Assembly (NCBI GenBank): GCA_963818775.1
Contig: CAWFUF010000011.1
Span: 992,001-1,056,000, forward strand
Reading direction: 5' to 3'
Length of the DNA: 64,000 nucleotides
Source: JAMXLO01 sp963818775
GTDB taxonomy: Bacteria > Pseudomonadota > Alphaproteobacteria > Acetobacterales > Acetobacteraceae
Of the stretch, positions 6,934 to 15,972 are shown one piece after another (the stretch's first letter is position 1; every line of letters begins with the position of its first letter). The notes beneath the pieces are model-generated. The model was not told the origin of the DNA, did no database searches, and saw only the letters and a program-made list of their open reading frames with translations. Both the position numbers and the translations under genes were made by a program.

Positions 6934-8249
6934 ACCGAACCACCATGCATGCTGCGCAGTGGATCCAAAACCCAGTCGAGCAGCGATCGCCGGTCGAACA
7001 CGATGTTGGCCTTCAACGTCATGTCCGCGTCGAGCGGAAAGTCATGCCCGAATGCCGGCAGGCTCTGCTGATCGAGATTGACAGTGACCCGGTACGACGC
7101 CTCGGTGCTGACGACCGGCCCGACGACTTCTGCCGGACGCAGCAGCGTGCGGGACACGGAGCGCACCGTACCACCATGCAGGCCGAACCGTTGGTATGGA
7201 AACGCCTCGTATGCCAGGCGCACTGTCTGGCCGGGCGCCACGAAGCCAATCGCACGGGCCGGGACGAGTAGCTCCGCCTCGAGAACGCCTCCGGTTGGCA
7301 CGATCGCGAGCTGGGGGATTGCGGGATCGGCGACGAGCCCGACGCGGGCCTGCAAAGCCGAGACGCGCCCCGCGACCGGCGCGCGGAGCTGGTAGGCGCG
7401 GCGACCTGCTGCCTCGGCAAGTTTGCCTTCCAGATCGGCGACGGACTGGCGCAGCACCAATAGCCGCCCGGCAACCTGCTCGGGCAGCGCGTCCAGCGTG
7501 TGATTTTGCTGCGTCGCCTCGCTCTGTTTTGCGGCGACCTGCTCCGTTAGCGCCGCTTCGTTCTGTCGCTGCGCCAGGTAGCTGTCCTGCCGTCGCTTGA
7601 ACTCGACATCGGACACATAGCCCGCGGCGACCAGCCCGCGAATTGCCTTGACCTGCTGCTCGGCTAGCAGCGATCGCGCATGCTGAGTCGCGAACTGCGC
7701 CTGCAATGCCGTAGCCTCGCGGTCGAGACCACTGATTTGATCGCGGAGCCGGATCTTCTCCTGTTCGGCCTTCGTCTGTTCCAGTTTGATCTGTTCCAGC
7801 AGCTCTGCCCGCTGACGCGCCAATGCCTGCAACACCGCAGCGTCAACGTCACCGCCCTGTCCGTCAGTCTGTCCGACCCGAACGGTGAGCAGAGGCGCAC
7901 CCTGATCGACGACCTGGCCCTCGCGTACATCGAGCGCGGTGACGATGCCAGCATGCGGTGGGAATACTTTGGCGACGCCGACCGTTGGCACCAGGAAGCC
8001 GGCGACGGTTACCTTGCGGGCGTAGTGGCCGGTTGCGAGAAACACGACCGCCGCGCAAACCATGGCTGCCAGAAGCCATGTCAGCGGCCCTGCTGTCGGG
8101 GCCACCGGCTGCCGTTCAACGGATCGCAGCGGTTCCCGCTGGAACGCCACTGCCTCGGGTCGGAAAAGGCGAAACTCGGCCACGGCTGCACCCCGTCGAT
8201 GCAGGCACGATAACCGCGCCGCCGCGACGACTTCAGTGAAGCCAGTCAC
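6930..8249 (-). CDS. HlyD/CvaA-type periplasmic adaptor of the peptide exporter
   Basis: 439 residues if translation begins at the GTG at 8249; a second GTG at 8183 (VAEFRLFRPEA) is an equally credible start, as neither has a strong ribosome site. One inner-membrane anchor (LTWLLAAMVCAAVVFLATG, about 55-75) follows a cytoplasmic tail typical of colicin V-type adaptors. Then come a lipoyl-like half-motif (GIVTALDVREGQVVDQGAPL), a long coiled coil rich in Gln, Glu and Arg (about 135-265), and the second lipoyl half and beta-barrel (RAPVAGRVSALQARVG). It bridges the ABC exporter to an outer-membrane channel. It is the first gene of the export operon and overlaps the transporter gene by four bases. 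Confidence 0.9.
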   Translation of the reverse strand: MTGFTEVVAAARLSCLHRRGAAVAEFRLFRPEAVAFQREPLRSVERQPVAPTAGPLTWLLAAMVCAAVVFLATGHYARKVTVAGFLVPTVGVAKVFPPHAGIVTALDVREGQVVDQGAPLLTVRVGQTDGQGGDVDAAVLQALARQRAELLEQIKLEQTKAEQEKIRLRDQISGLDREATALQAQFATQHARSLLAEQQVKAIRGLVAAGYVSDVEFKRRQDSYLAQRQNEAALTEQVAAKQSEATQQNHTLDALPEQVAGRLLVLRQSVADLEGKLAEAAGRRAYQLRAPVAGRVSALQARVGLVADPAIPQLAIVPTGGVLEAELLVPARAIGFVAPGQTVRLAYEAFPYQRFGLHGGTVRSVSRTLLRPAEVVGPVVSTEASYRVTVNLDQQSLPAFGHDFPLDADMTLKANIVFDRRSLLDWVLDPLRSMHGGSV

Positions 8250-8297
8250 AAATCGTTGCAGTATTGCCGAGCGAGCAGTGGACCGGCGGCAGGCTTG

Positions 8298-9233
8298 CTA
8301 GGCGCGCCCCAGGGACGCCATCAGCTCCGCCCACTCCCGCCGATTGAGCCCGCTGTTCACCTGCTCGACCGCATCGCCGTTCAGCATCCGCCGCACGACC
8401 GCCAGCATTTGCGCCGACAGCGTCACCGCGCCCAGTCGGTAGTCGAGGAACGCCTGATGCGCCACCGGCACCCAAACCGCCACCGTGCCCAGCATCGCCT
8501 CGGCATAGGCACGGATCTCATACTGCGCATGTGCGTCCGCGCGCAGCGACAGGAAGTGGAACAGATTGTAGAGGTCGATTTTCCAGTACCACTGCGTATA
8601 GGTGTTGAGCGTCAGGTTCATCCGCGCCAGTTCGCGCGCCAGGCCTTGCCGCGACGGATCGCGCGCAGCCCCCGTCTCATCCTCGTTCAGCATTTCCGCA
8701 TAGTGGTCGTAGCTGCGTGTCGCATCCTCGCGCAGCAGATCGAGCACATGAGTGGCTTCCTCACCGGCCAGCACATCGCCCCGGCCCTGACGGTTGACCG
8801 CTGACTGCGCTGCCAGGTGCTCGGGGGCTGGCAGATAGAACTCGCGGTCCAGAATCGAATAGCGCGCGGAATACTCGTTCACATTGGCGGTGCGGTGGCG
8901 GATCCACTGCCGGGCGACGAAGATCGGCAGCTTCACGTGGTACTTGATCTCGCACATCTCGAACGGGGTCGAGTGCCTGTGGCGCATCAGATAGCGGATC
9001 AGCCCGGCGTCCTCGGAGACGCGACGGGTTCCCCGCCCGTAGGACACCCGCGCCGCCTGCACGATCGCCGCATCGTCGCCCATGTAGTCGATCACCCGGA
9101 TGAAGCCGTGATCCAGCGCCGGGATCGCCTGAAACAGCATGGCTTCCAGCGCTGCAACGGTGGGGCGTGCGGTCGGCGACCGCTGGCCGCGGGCGGCCTC
9201 GATCTCGGCAGCTTGCTGCTCGGTCAGGCGCAT
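8298..9233 (-). CDS. thyX: FAD-dependent thymidylate synthase
   Basis: 311 residues. It carries the ThyX signature region RHRTANVNEYSARYS (from about residue 112), the motif family RHRxxSxNxxSxR with Ala in place of the first Ser. ThyX makes dTMP from dUMP using methylenetetrahydrofolate with FAD/NADPH reduction; it is cytoplasmic and unrelated to ThyA. The C-terminal half has the long helical stretch expected for the tetramer. It is a single gene, transcribed toward the export operon with 48 bases between them. The N-terminal 25 residues are a little longer than in short ThyX proteins, which is common in alphaproteobacteria. Confidence 0.93.
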   Translation of the reverse strand: MRLTEQQAAEIEAARGQRSPTARPTVAALEAMLFQAIPALDHGFIRVIDYMGDDAAIVQAARVSYGRGTRRVSEDAGLIRYLMRHRHSTPFEMCEIKYHVKLPIFVARQWIRHRTANVNEYSARYSILDREFYLPAPEHLAAQSAVNRQGRGDVLAGEEATHVLDLLREDATRSYDHYAEMLNEDETGAARDPSRQGLARELARMNLTLNTYTQWYWKIDLYNLFHFLSLRADAHAQYEIRAYAEAMLGTVAVWVPVAHQAFLDYRLGAVTLSAQMLAVVRRMLNGDAVEQVNSGLNRREWAELMASLGRA

Positions 9234-9554
9234 GACAACTCCACTTTCACCGGGCTGGAGGAATGCCTATATTACCTCTGTCGGTTCGCCGGCTATGGCG
9301 ATAAACGGTGCGTGGAATAAGCGTAGTGGACCCGGGGGCAGTGCCCGGCGCCTCCACCATTGCCCAAGGTGGCAGCATGGGGGCGACACAGGCTCGACAC
9401 GCGCGGTAAAGGCGTATCTTTCGCTCGGCATGGTTCCGCCGTTATCGGGCCATATGACAAGTGCCAATGACAACACAGAGGCGCTCGCTGTCGCTGCATA
9501 AGCGATAAGCGCGGTTCGGGGGGCACCGGGCAACAGAAGCCCCCCACTTCGCCC
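9234..9554. other. Gap between thyX and the hydrolase gene
   Basis: No coding region is supported in about 320 bases. A minus-strand frame of some 88 codons (9267-9533) has a hydrophobic start but only a rare TTG start and no ribosome site, so I do not call it. The stretch contains the probable hydrolase terminator at 9518-9545 and must hold the thyX promoter near 9240-9330. Confidence 0.5.
9518..9545 (-). terminator. Hairpin after the alpha/beta hydrolase gene
   Basis: GGGGGGC at 9518-9524 and GCCCCCC at 9539-9545 form a perfect 7-bp GC stem with a 14-base loop, starting 10 bases past the stop codon of the minus-strand hydrolase. No T run follows. Confidence 0.45.
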
Positions 9555-10362
9555 TCATTCCGCCAGGAAGGCCGTCACTGCCCGGCAGAACCGGAGCGGG
9601 TCCTGTCCGAACATGAAATGCGCGGCGTTCGGGATGATCTCGACTTGCGCCCCTGGAATGTGCGCTGCCAGCGCCCGCAGTACCACCGGCAGCGAGCCGG
9701 GGGTCTTCTCGCCACCCACCAACAGCGTCGGAGTCCGGATCGAACTCGGCATCGGCGCGGCTGAACGGTTGGCGCTGCTCGTTGGCCTGTCCGACCAGCG
9801 TGTAGGCGTTGTCTCGAACTGCCTGCTTTTCATAGGGCGGAAGAGCACGCCATGCCCCTTCGCCGTCGATCCCGTCGAAGAACCCCGCCAGCCCGCCTTC
9901 GACGTCGCCCGCGGCGATCTTCTGCGCCGCCGCGACCGTCCTGTCCCGCATCGGCGGGAGAGTGGCGCCTGCCGACGCCAGGGATGCATCAAGATCGCCG
10001 CCCGGTTCCGCCAGCACTACCCTCCGCAGCAGGTCTGGCCGCTGCTGCGCCACCCGGAAGGCGATGTGCCCACCGCGCGAATGACCCATCAGATCGAGAG
10101 GCGCGACGCCCAGCGCCTCGATGAAGCCGATCATGTCGGCGACGTGCTGCGCCATGGTGTAGTCCGGATCGGCGCCGTCCCAGTGCTCGGGAAAGAAATG
10201 CCGCAGGCTGGGCGCGATCACCCGGTGGCGCCGCGACAACGGTCCCAGCACACACGACCAGATCCGAAAGTCGCACAGCGAGCCGTGCACGCACACCAGC
10301 GGCGAGCCCTCGCCGACCTCGATATACGCCATGTCGGAGCCGTTGATGTGCTGATGCAGCAT
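9555..10362 (-). pseudogene. Alpha/beta hydrolase with one frameshift (about 268 residues if repaired)
   Basis: The ATG at 10362 has GGAGGAAGG before it. The first part reads VCVHGSLCDFRIW and LMGHSRGGHIAF (nucleophile Ser in GHSRGG). Near 9738-9745 the frame changes: the sequence continues in the next frame as RTPTLLVGGEKTPG and ends IPNAAHFMFGQDP with the catalytic His, stopping at 9555. Total length is 808 bases, one more than a multiple of three, so a single inserted base explains everything and both halves are otherwise well conserved. Substrate unknown. It is divergent from the polysaccharide deacetylase, with 77 bases between the starts. The shift could be a sequence error. Confidence 0.75.
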
Positions 10363-10439
10363 GCCTTGTCCTTCCTCCAAACTCGGGCGCAGCATGGACG
10401 CAACGCGCAGCGGCGGGAACCCAAACGAGGAGTGCGCCA

Positions 10440-11345
10440 ATGAATGATTCGACCCGGCATCCAGAGGGCGAACCCTGGCAGTGGCCCGAGGCTACATGGC
10501 GACGCATCGTCGGCCGTGCCCGCGCCGGCCGCAGCCTGAAGCCGAAGGCCTGGCCGGATGGCGCGCGCTGTGCAGTGGCGATCAGCTTCGACGCGGATCA
10601 CGAGACGATCCCGCTGCGTGACAGTGACGAGAGCCCGATGCGGATCAGCCAGGGTCAGTACGGCAATCGCCAGGCGATGCCCCGCATCCGCCGCCTGCTG
10701 GAGAGCGAGGCGGTGCCGGCCTCGTTTTTCTACCCGGCGGTGTCGGCGTTGCTGCACCCTGAGGAGGTGCGCGCAACGGCTGATGACGGACACGAGATCG
10801 GCATCCACTCGTGGATCCACGAAGCGAACACCACACTGCCGCGCGAAGCCGAGCGCGACCTGACGTTCCGCGCCTTCGAGACGCTGGCGCGTATCTCGGG
10901 GCGCGATCCGGTGGGGATGCGCACCGCGAGTTGGGATTTCTCGGTGAACACGCTCGACATCGTGCGCGAGCTTGGGTTGCTGTACGACAGTTCGCTGATG
11001 GCGGACGACGATCCGTACGAGCTCATGGATGCCGGCGAACCGACCGGGATCGTCGAACTGCCGCCGGAATGGATCCGCGACGATGCGGTGTATTTCAATT
11101 TCGTGCGGTTCTCGGCGCTGCGACCCTACACGCCGCCTTCCGCGGTCGAGGAGATCTTCACCGCGGAGTTCGATGGCGCGTGGGAGGAGAGCGGGCTGTT
11201 CCTGTTGACCATGCACCCCCACGTGACCGGCCACCGCTCTCGCCTGCCGCTGCTGGCGCGGCTGATCAAGCACATGAAAGCGCGCGGAAAATGCTGGTTC
11301 GCCACGCACGCACAGGTGGCGCAGTGGTGCAAGGAGCACGCCTGA
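10440..11345 (+). CDS. Polysaccharide deacetylase family protein (NodB fold)
   Basis: 301 residues with GAGGAG upstream of the ATG. NodB-type motifs: SFDADHE (metal Asp, about residues 49-55), the His pair in HSWIHEAN (H-x3-H, near 119), the Arg motif GMRTASWDFS (near 158) and a late LTMHPHVTGH with the catalytic His. There is no signal peptide, so it works in the cytoplasm. Many cytoplasmic relatives in proteobacteria hydrolyse small amides or N-acyl groups (allantoinase/PuuE-type or peptidoglycan-like substrates), so the name polysaccharide deacetylase describes the fold only. It is divergently transcribed from the alpha/beta hydrolase. Confidence 0.85.
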   Translation: MNDSTRHPEGEPWQWPEATWRRIVGRARAGRSLKPKAWPDGARCAVAISFDADHETIPLRDSDESPMRISQGQYGNRQAMPRIRRLLESEAVPASFFYPAVSALLHPEEVRATADDGHEIGIHSWIHEANTTLPREAERDLTFRAFETLARISGRDPVGMRTASWDFSVNTLDIVRELGLLYDSSLMADDDPYELMDAGEPTGIVELPPEWIRDDAVYFNFVRFSALRPYTPPSAVEEIFTAEFDGAWEESGLFLLTMHPHVTGHRSRLPLLARLIKHMKARGKCWFATHAQVAQWCKEHA

Positions 11346-11355
11346 GGCTTGCTCC

Positions 11356-11394
11356 ACCTCGTCTCATGCGCATATGATGCGCATAAGACGAGGT
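11356..11394. promoter_or_regulatory. Nested palindrome overlapping the ccdA ribosome binding site
   Basis: A 39-base inverted repeat: outer arms ACCTCGTCT (11356-11364) and AGACGAGGT (11386-11394), inner octamers ATGCGCAT (11366-11373 and 11377-11384, each itself a palindrome), with ATG in the middle and only one mismatched pair. The right outer arm contains GAGG, the Shine-Dalgarno of ccdA (ATG at 11399). It is very probably the operator of the autoregulated toxin-antitoxin operon. As RNA, the same hairpin would hide the ribosome site. Confidence 0.75.
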
Positions 11395-11398
11395 GACC

Positions 11399-11644
11399 AT
11401 GAACTACGTCGCGCGCGGCCCAAAGAAGCCGGTCAATATGACGTTGAGCGAAGATCTGGTGCGCGAGGCCCGACTGCTGACGCGCAATCTGTCGGACACG
11501 GTCGAGCAGCTGCTTGCGGACTTCATCTCAGCCGAGCGCGCCAGACAGGACGAGAAGGATCGTCGCATCGATGCGACGATCGCGATGCTTAATGACCTCT
11601 ATGACCGGCACGGGGGGCTTGGCGAGGAATTTTCGTCACTCTGA
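11399..11644 (+). CDS. ccdA: CcdA-family antitoxin
   Basis: 81 residues from the ATG at 11399, six bases after GAGG; a GTG six bases earlier (11393) sits inside the Shine-Dalgarno and is less likely. The N-terminal region KKPVNMTLSEDLVREARLL is the ribbon-helix-helix DNA-binding part of CcdA. The C-terminal half (ISAERARQDEKDRRIDATI) is the flexible toxin-wrapping tail, ending in the acidic/Phe segment EEFSSL. Its stop shares one base with the ATG of the toxin gene. It would neutralise the toxin and repress the operon through the palindrome just upstream. Confidence 0.88.
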   Translation: MNYVARGPKKPVNMTLSEDLVREARLLTRNLSDTVEQLLADFISAERARQDEKDRRIDATIAMLNDLYDRHGGLGEEFSSL

Positions 11645-11967
11645 TGGCGCAGTTCGACGTCCATGCGAACACGGGACAGAGCCGAGCTGACATTCCCTAT
11701 GTCGTTGTCATCCAGTCGCGGCGTTTCGACGCAGCGCGCACGCGGCTGGTCGTTGCACTTCGCGCGGCGCCTCGTGGCAAGGTTCCCGACGCCGCTCTCA
11801 CGCCGCGGTTCCGCATAGAGGGCAAGTACGTCCTGCTCGATCCGCTGCAGATCGTCGCAATCCAGCGGTCATCACTCGGTCGCCTGGTGACATCGCTGTC
11901 CGATGACGTGTCCAGCAGTGCGGTCATCAATGCCATCGACGCGGTGATTACCCGCGCCTACGGCTGA
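11644..11967 (+). CDS. ccdB: CcdB-family toxin (gyrase poison)
   Basis: 107 residues, close to the 101 of F-plasmid CcdB. The beginning MAQFDVHANTG and the following strand PYVVVIQS, then TRLVVALRA and the middle RFRIEGKYVLLDP follow the CcdB fold order. The C-terminus is AVINAIDAVITRAYG, where F CcdB ends with a Trp-Gly-Ile tail that contacts GyrA; that Trp is absent here (Tyr-Gly), so potency and target are uncertain. It starts one base into the ccdA stop codon, a standard coupled arrangement. Chromosomal pair, transcribed toward the ggt gene. Confidence 0.88.
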   Translation: MAQFDVHANTGQSRADIPYVVVIQSRRFDAARTRLVVALRAAPRGKVPDAALTPRFRIEGKYVLLDPLQIVAIQRSSLGRLVTSLSDDVSSSAVINAIDAVITRAYG

Positions 11968-11975
11968 CCGCCGCC

Positions 11976-13554
11976 CTACGTTTGCGCGACCGCGCCCGAC
12001 CACGGCGAGGCGGCATCGCTGATGCCGACGCGTGCGCCGTCCGCCGATTGAACGATCACGTTCGGGCAGGCGAAGTTGATGGGCACCGCGTTGTGCTCGA
12101 CCACCTGCAGCTCGCCATCGTCCGCCAGCGCTTCCAGCACTGCGGCGGGCAAGCGCGCATCGGCGCTGGCACTATTCGCGCTGGAGACGTCGATGCGCGG
12201 ATGATGCGCCGCAGTGTCCACATCCATGCCGAAATCGGCGATGAAGGTCATGAGTTGGAACACAGCCGCCATGATCCGCCGTCCGCCCGAGGCGCCCCCG
12301 GCGATGAACGGACGCCCGTTCTCCGTCAGCATGATCGGCAGCATGTTGCACAGCGGCCGCTTGCCCGGCGCAATGCCGTTCGGCACCCCGGGCCGCGGAT
12401 CGAACCACATCATGCCGTTGTTCAGCAGTACGCCCGATTGCGGCAGCAGCACGCGACTGCCGAACGATGACATCAGGGTTGTGGTCATCGCCACCGTATT
12501 GCCCTCTGCGTCACATGCGGTCAGATGGGTGGTACAGCTTTCCGCCGCCAGCGGCTCAGATTCGCCAAGGCCGGCGAGCCGTTCGGCGTAGGCGGCCCTC
12601 ATCACGCGGGCGAGCGTACAGGTACCAGGCAGCGGTCGGCGCCTTACCGGTGTAAGGCGCATCGGCCATGCCCTCCAGCACGCGCTTCAGCGTCGGCGCG
12701 GCGGTGAGGCCGCCGGTGAGTTGCAGCGTGCGGCCACGCCAGCCGACCTCCTCCGCCGGCCAGGTCCGTGCGTGGCAGTTGCGCAGGTCCTCCAGCGACA
12801 GCACGCCGCCGAGTGACTTGACGTCGGCTGCCACCAGGGCGGCGATTTCCCCTTCGTAGAAGTCGCGCAGACCAGCCTTGCCGAGCCGCTCCAATGTCTC
12901 GGGCAGATTGCCCTGCCGGAAGAAGCCCGGCTTGCCCTGATAGGGCGGCGCCGGCGGCAACCCGTTCGGCAGATAGACGGACGCCGTGTGTGGGTACAGC
13001 CGGATCGCTGAGGCGGATGTGGCGACTTTCAGCGTGGTGTACCAGTCCTGTGGCAGGCCGCGCTTCGCCAAGGCGATGGCCGGAGCGATCACCTCGGAGA
13101 GCGGCAGGCGGCCCCATTGCCGATGCATGTACTCGTAGCCCGAAACCGAGGACGGGATCGCGACAGACAGCGGCCCGTGGATATTGATGTCGCCTTCGAC
13201 CTCCGGCCACGCAAACAGATCGGTCGTCATGTGCCCGGTCAGCTTGTAGCGGTTGGGATCGGTGGCGGCGGGCGCGCGTGGTCCGAAATCCACCACCTCG
13301 GCGCGAGGCTGGCCGGCGCGGTGCACCAGTGCGAAGCCGATGCCGCCCAGGCCTGAATTCCACGGCTCATGCGTGGCGAGTGCGAGCGCGGTCGCCACCG
13401 CCGCATCGATCGCGTTCCCCCCGGCGTCCAGCACGGCGACCCCGGCCTCGGCAGCCCCCTTGGCCTGGGAGACGACCATGCCGCGGCGCCCCTTCGCCGA
13501 AGGCTTGCAGAGCTGCCAGTGCTGCGTGACGTGTGGCGGAGGTGTGTACTGCAT
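11976..13554 (-). pseudogene. Gamma-glutamyltransferase with one frameshift (about 525 residues if repaired)
   Basis: The start at 13554 has GAGGA nine bases before the ATG. The first part includes GMVVSQAKGAAEAGVAVLDAG and NSGLGGIGFAL. Near 12604-12622 the reading moves to the next frame and continues with RVMRAAYAERL, then the catalytic Thr in SCTTHLTACD, GNTVAMTTTL and GGASGGRR to the stop at 11976. The length is 1579 bases, one over a multiple of three, so one extra base accounts for the break. No signal peptide is evident, fitting the cytoplasmic or acylase-like branch of the family. Convergent with ccdB, 8 bases apart. Confidence 0.82.
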
Positions 13555-13621
13555 GACGTGGCGTCCTCGTGCTCTTGTCGAATGGTCCGACGCCACCCGG
13601 CGAATGGCAAGGGAGGAGCCA

Positions 13622-14299
13622 ATGACTGTTCTTGTGATCGCGGCTCTGGTGTGGATCGGCATGCACATCGGCATTGCCGGAACCCGGGTGCGCGATGCGA
13701 TTGTGGCTCGCATCGGCGATGCTCCGTTCCGCGGACTGTACTCGCTGCTGTCGATCGTTGTAATCGTGTTTCTGGTGCGCGCCTGGGGCGAGGCCTCGAC
13801 GACACCGCTGTGGTCCGCGCCGGTCTGGCTGAGCTGGGTGCTGGTCGCCGTGATGCTGGTGGCGTTCGTGCTGTTCGTCGCCTCGGTGAGCCGGCGCAAT
13901 CCGACGATGGTCGGCGGCGAGACGGCAATGACGCAGCCGCCGCGCGGCATCCAGCGCATCACGCGTCATCCTATGCTGTGGTCGTTCGCGCTATGGGCTG
14001 CGGTGCACATCATCGGCAATGGCGATACGGCGGCTATTGTTTTATTCGGCGCCTTTCTGGTGACCGCGCTCGCCGGCATGCCGTCGATCGACGCGAAGCT
14101 GGCGCGGCGTGATCCCGCGGCGTGGCAGGCACTTTCGGCGGCAACCTCGATCGTGCCGTTCGCCGCCATCGCGCAAGGGCGCAACCGTTTGGTGCCAGGC
14201 GAGATCGGGTGGCTCACGGTGCTGGTCGGCGTGGTCGCCTGGGCTGTGGTGCTGCGCCTGCATCCGTGGCTGTTCGGCGTCGCACCGGTTGCCATGTGA
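13622..14299 (+). CDS. NnrU family membrane protein
   Basis: 225 residues from the ATG at 13622, which has GGGAGGAG before it; an open frame runs further upstream, antisense to the neighbour. About six membrane helices are readable (VLVIAALVWIGMHIG, LYSLLSIVVIVFLV, WVLVAVMLVAFVLF and others). The family motif region RNPTMVG and the helix start ITRHPMLWSFALWA match NnrU/isoprenylcysteine methyltransferase-like proteins. NnrU was named from denitrification loci, but chromosomal copies without nitrite reductase are common and their role is unclear; some relate to 15-cis-zeta-carotene isomerase. There are no denitrification genes nearby. Divergent from ggt. Confidence 0.82.
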   Translation: MTVLVIAALVWIGMHIGIAGTRVRDAIVARIGDAPFRGLYSLLSIVVIVFLVRAWGEASTTPLWSAPVWLSWVLVAVMLVAFVLFVASVSRRNPTMVGGETAMTQPPRGIQRITRHPMLWSFALWAAVHIIGNGDTAAIVLFGAFLVTALAGMPSIDAKLARRDPAAWQALSAATSIVPFAAIAQGRNRLVPGEIGWLTVLVGVVAWAVVLRLHPWLFGVAPVAM

Positions 14300-14341
14300 C
14301 CGGCGGTGGTCGAACGTGGCGGGAGCAATACGAGAGCCGCC

Positions 14342-15292
14342 ATGTATCTGAACCAATACGCCGACACGACCGAACCGCTCGACATGACGCAGACGGAGGA
14401 GTTCCGCCTGCTGGTTGCCAGTGCTGCTGATCTCGGCATTCCGCATGCGCCGGCCACACCATACCGTTCGCGCAATATCGTGCTGCGGCAGTTGCGGTTC
14501 CACTTCCTGGAATGGGGCGCGCCGGATGCCCCACCGATCGTGCTGCTGCATGGCGGCCACCAGTCTGCCCATTCCTGGGATCTGGTCAGTCTGCACCTGG
14601 CACAGCATTTCCGTGTGCTGGCGCTGGATCAGCGGGGGCACGGTGACAGCGAGTGGGCGCGCGATGTCACCTACAGCAACCACGAGATGTCGCTGGATGC
14701 CGAGGCATTCATCGCGGCGTTAGGGCTGCGGCAGCCGATTCTAATGGGGCATTCGATGGGCGGTCGCAACGCGATGCTGCTGACCCGTCGCGACCCGTCG
14801 CTGCTGCGCGGGCTGGTGATCGTCGATGTCGGCCCGGAGTTATCAGATCGCGGTCGGGCGGTGATCGCCGGGTTCGTTCGCGACAACGAGGAGTTCGACG
14901 ACCTGGAGCACTTCGTGCGCAACGTGCAGCAGTACGACCCGTACCGCACGCGAGAACATATCGAGCGCACTGTCAAGTACAACATGCTGAAGCGGGCGGA
15001 TGGCAAGTTCGTCAGCAAGTGCGATGCGAATCCGCGGCGGCTGGGTGTCGTGCGCGGCACCGGCCCGCTGGAGAACATTACGCTGGACGACGCCCGCGCG
15101 TTCGACCTGCCGGTGCTGCTGGTGAGGGGCGCAGACTCTCGAATCCTGACGGCGGAGGCGGCGGACCGCTTCCGCGACGCCTTGCCGCAAGGAACGCTGG
15201 TGATGGTTGCGAACTGCGGTCACAACGTGCACGGACAAAACACGCTGGGCTTCATTGCGGCAGTGGGCCCATTCCTGACAGCGTTGCGATAG
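14342..15292 (+). CDS. Alpha/beta hydrolase
   Basis: 316 residues from the ATG at 14342; the frame opens at 14306 but this ATG gives a normal N-terminus. Motifs in order: the oxyanion turn LLHGGHQSAHSWD, the nucleophile elbow GHSMGG, the acid in LLVRGADSRIL and the catalytic His in NCGHNVHGQN near the C-terminus. It resembles the meta-cleavage hydrolase/haloperoxidase-like group, which would suit the aromatic-degradation genes elsewhere in the window, but the substrate cannot be read from sequence. Cytoplasmic. Confidence 0.85.
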   Translation: MYLNQYADTTEPLDMTQTEEFRLLVASAADLGIPHAPATPYRSRNIVLRQLRFHFLEWGAPDAPPIVLLHGGHQSAHSWDLVSLHLAQHFRVLALDQRGHGDSEWARDVTYSNHEMSLDAEAFIAALGLRQPILMGHSMGGRNAMLLTRRDPSLLRGLVIVDVGPELSDRGRAVIAGFVRDNEEFDDLEHFVRNVQQYDPYRTREHIERTVKYNMLKRADGKFVSKCDANPRRLGVVRGTGPLENITLDDARAFDLPVLLVRGADSRILTAEAADRFRDALPQGTLVMVANCGHNVHGQNTLGFIAAVGPFLTALR

Positions 15293-15300
15293 AAACCGCG

Positions 15301-15972
15301 CTACGCCGCGCGCTGGCGAAGAACCTCGTGGCCCTTGCGCAGCGCCTCGGCCATCGTGTCGGCCGGCATGGCTCCGGAATAGAGACCATAGCCGTCGAGG
15401 AAGAATGACGGCACGCCGTTGACCCCCGCCTCGCGCGCAGCGCTGTCGGCGGCGAGCATTTCCTTTGCCGCCACATCGCCGGCCAGGAAGTCGGCGACCG
15501 CCGCGCGGTCCATGCCTCCTTGTGCAGCGCAGTCGGCCAGCACGTCGCGATCGCCGATGTCGCCACCTCGCATGAAATAAGCGGCGAACACTGCCTCCAT
15601 CACCGCGTCCTGTACGCCTTCGCGACCGGCCAGCCAGATCAGGCGATGCGCATCCAGCGTGTTTGGCGTGCGCAGCATCTGGTCCAGGCGGAAACCGAGC
15701 CCGACATTGGCGGCGGCACCGGCGACGCGCTCATCCAGTTCGCGCGACTTCTCGGCGCTGCCGAATTTCATTGCGCGATACGCGGAGCGGTCGCGGCCTT
15801 CCTTCGGCATGTCCGGGTTGAGCTGGAACGGGTTCCAGTGGACCGAGAAGCGCAGTCCTTCCTGCGCCAGCGTGGTCAGCGCGCGTTCGAGCTGCCGCTT
15901 GCCGATATAGCACCACGGGCAGATTGCATCAGAGACGATGTCGATGCGCAGCCCTACCGGCGATTCGCCCAT
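15301..15972 (-). CDS. DsbA-family oxidoreductase (FrnE-like)
   Basis: 223 residues from the ATG at 15972 (AGGAG eight bases before). The thioredoxin-fold active site is IVSDAICPWCYIGK near residue 17, with the CPWC motif of the FrnE/2-hydroxychromene-2-carboxylate isomerase-related branch. The helical insertion contains NPDMPKEGRDR, and the cis-Pro region is GVPSFFLDGY. No signal peptide, so it is cytoplasmic, unlike true DsbA. It is probably a disulfide or glutathione-linked isomerase; relatives occur in aromatic pathways and stress responses. Divergent from the MFS transporter gene. Confidence 0.87.
   Translation of the reverse strand: MGESPVGLRIDIVSDAICPWCYIGKRQLERALTTLAQEGLRFSVHWNPFQLNPDMPKEGRDRSAYRAMKFGSAEKSRELDERVAGAAANVGLGFRLDQMLRTPNTLDAHRLIWLAGREGVQDAVMEAVFAAYFMRGGDIGDRDVLADCAAQGGMDRAAVADFLAGDVAAKEMLAADSAAREAGVNGVPSFFLDGYGLYSGAMPADTMAEALRKGHEVLRQRAA

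Noticed and set aside
9267..9533. Minus-strand 88-codon frame between thyX and the hydrolase
   Set aside because: Only a TTG start, no ribosome site, and the upstream end overlaps the probable terminator.
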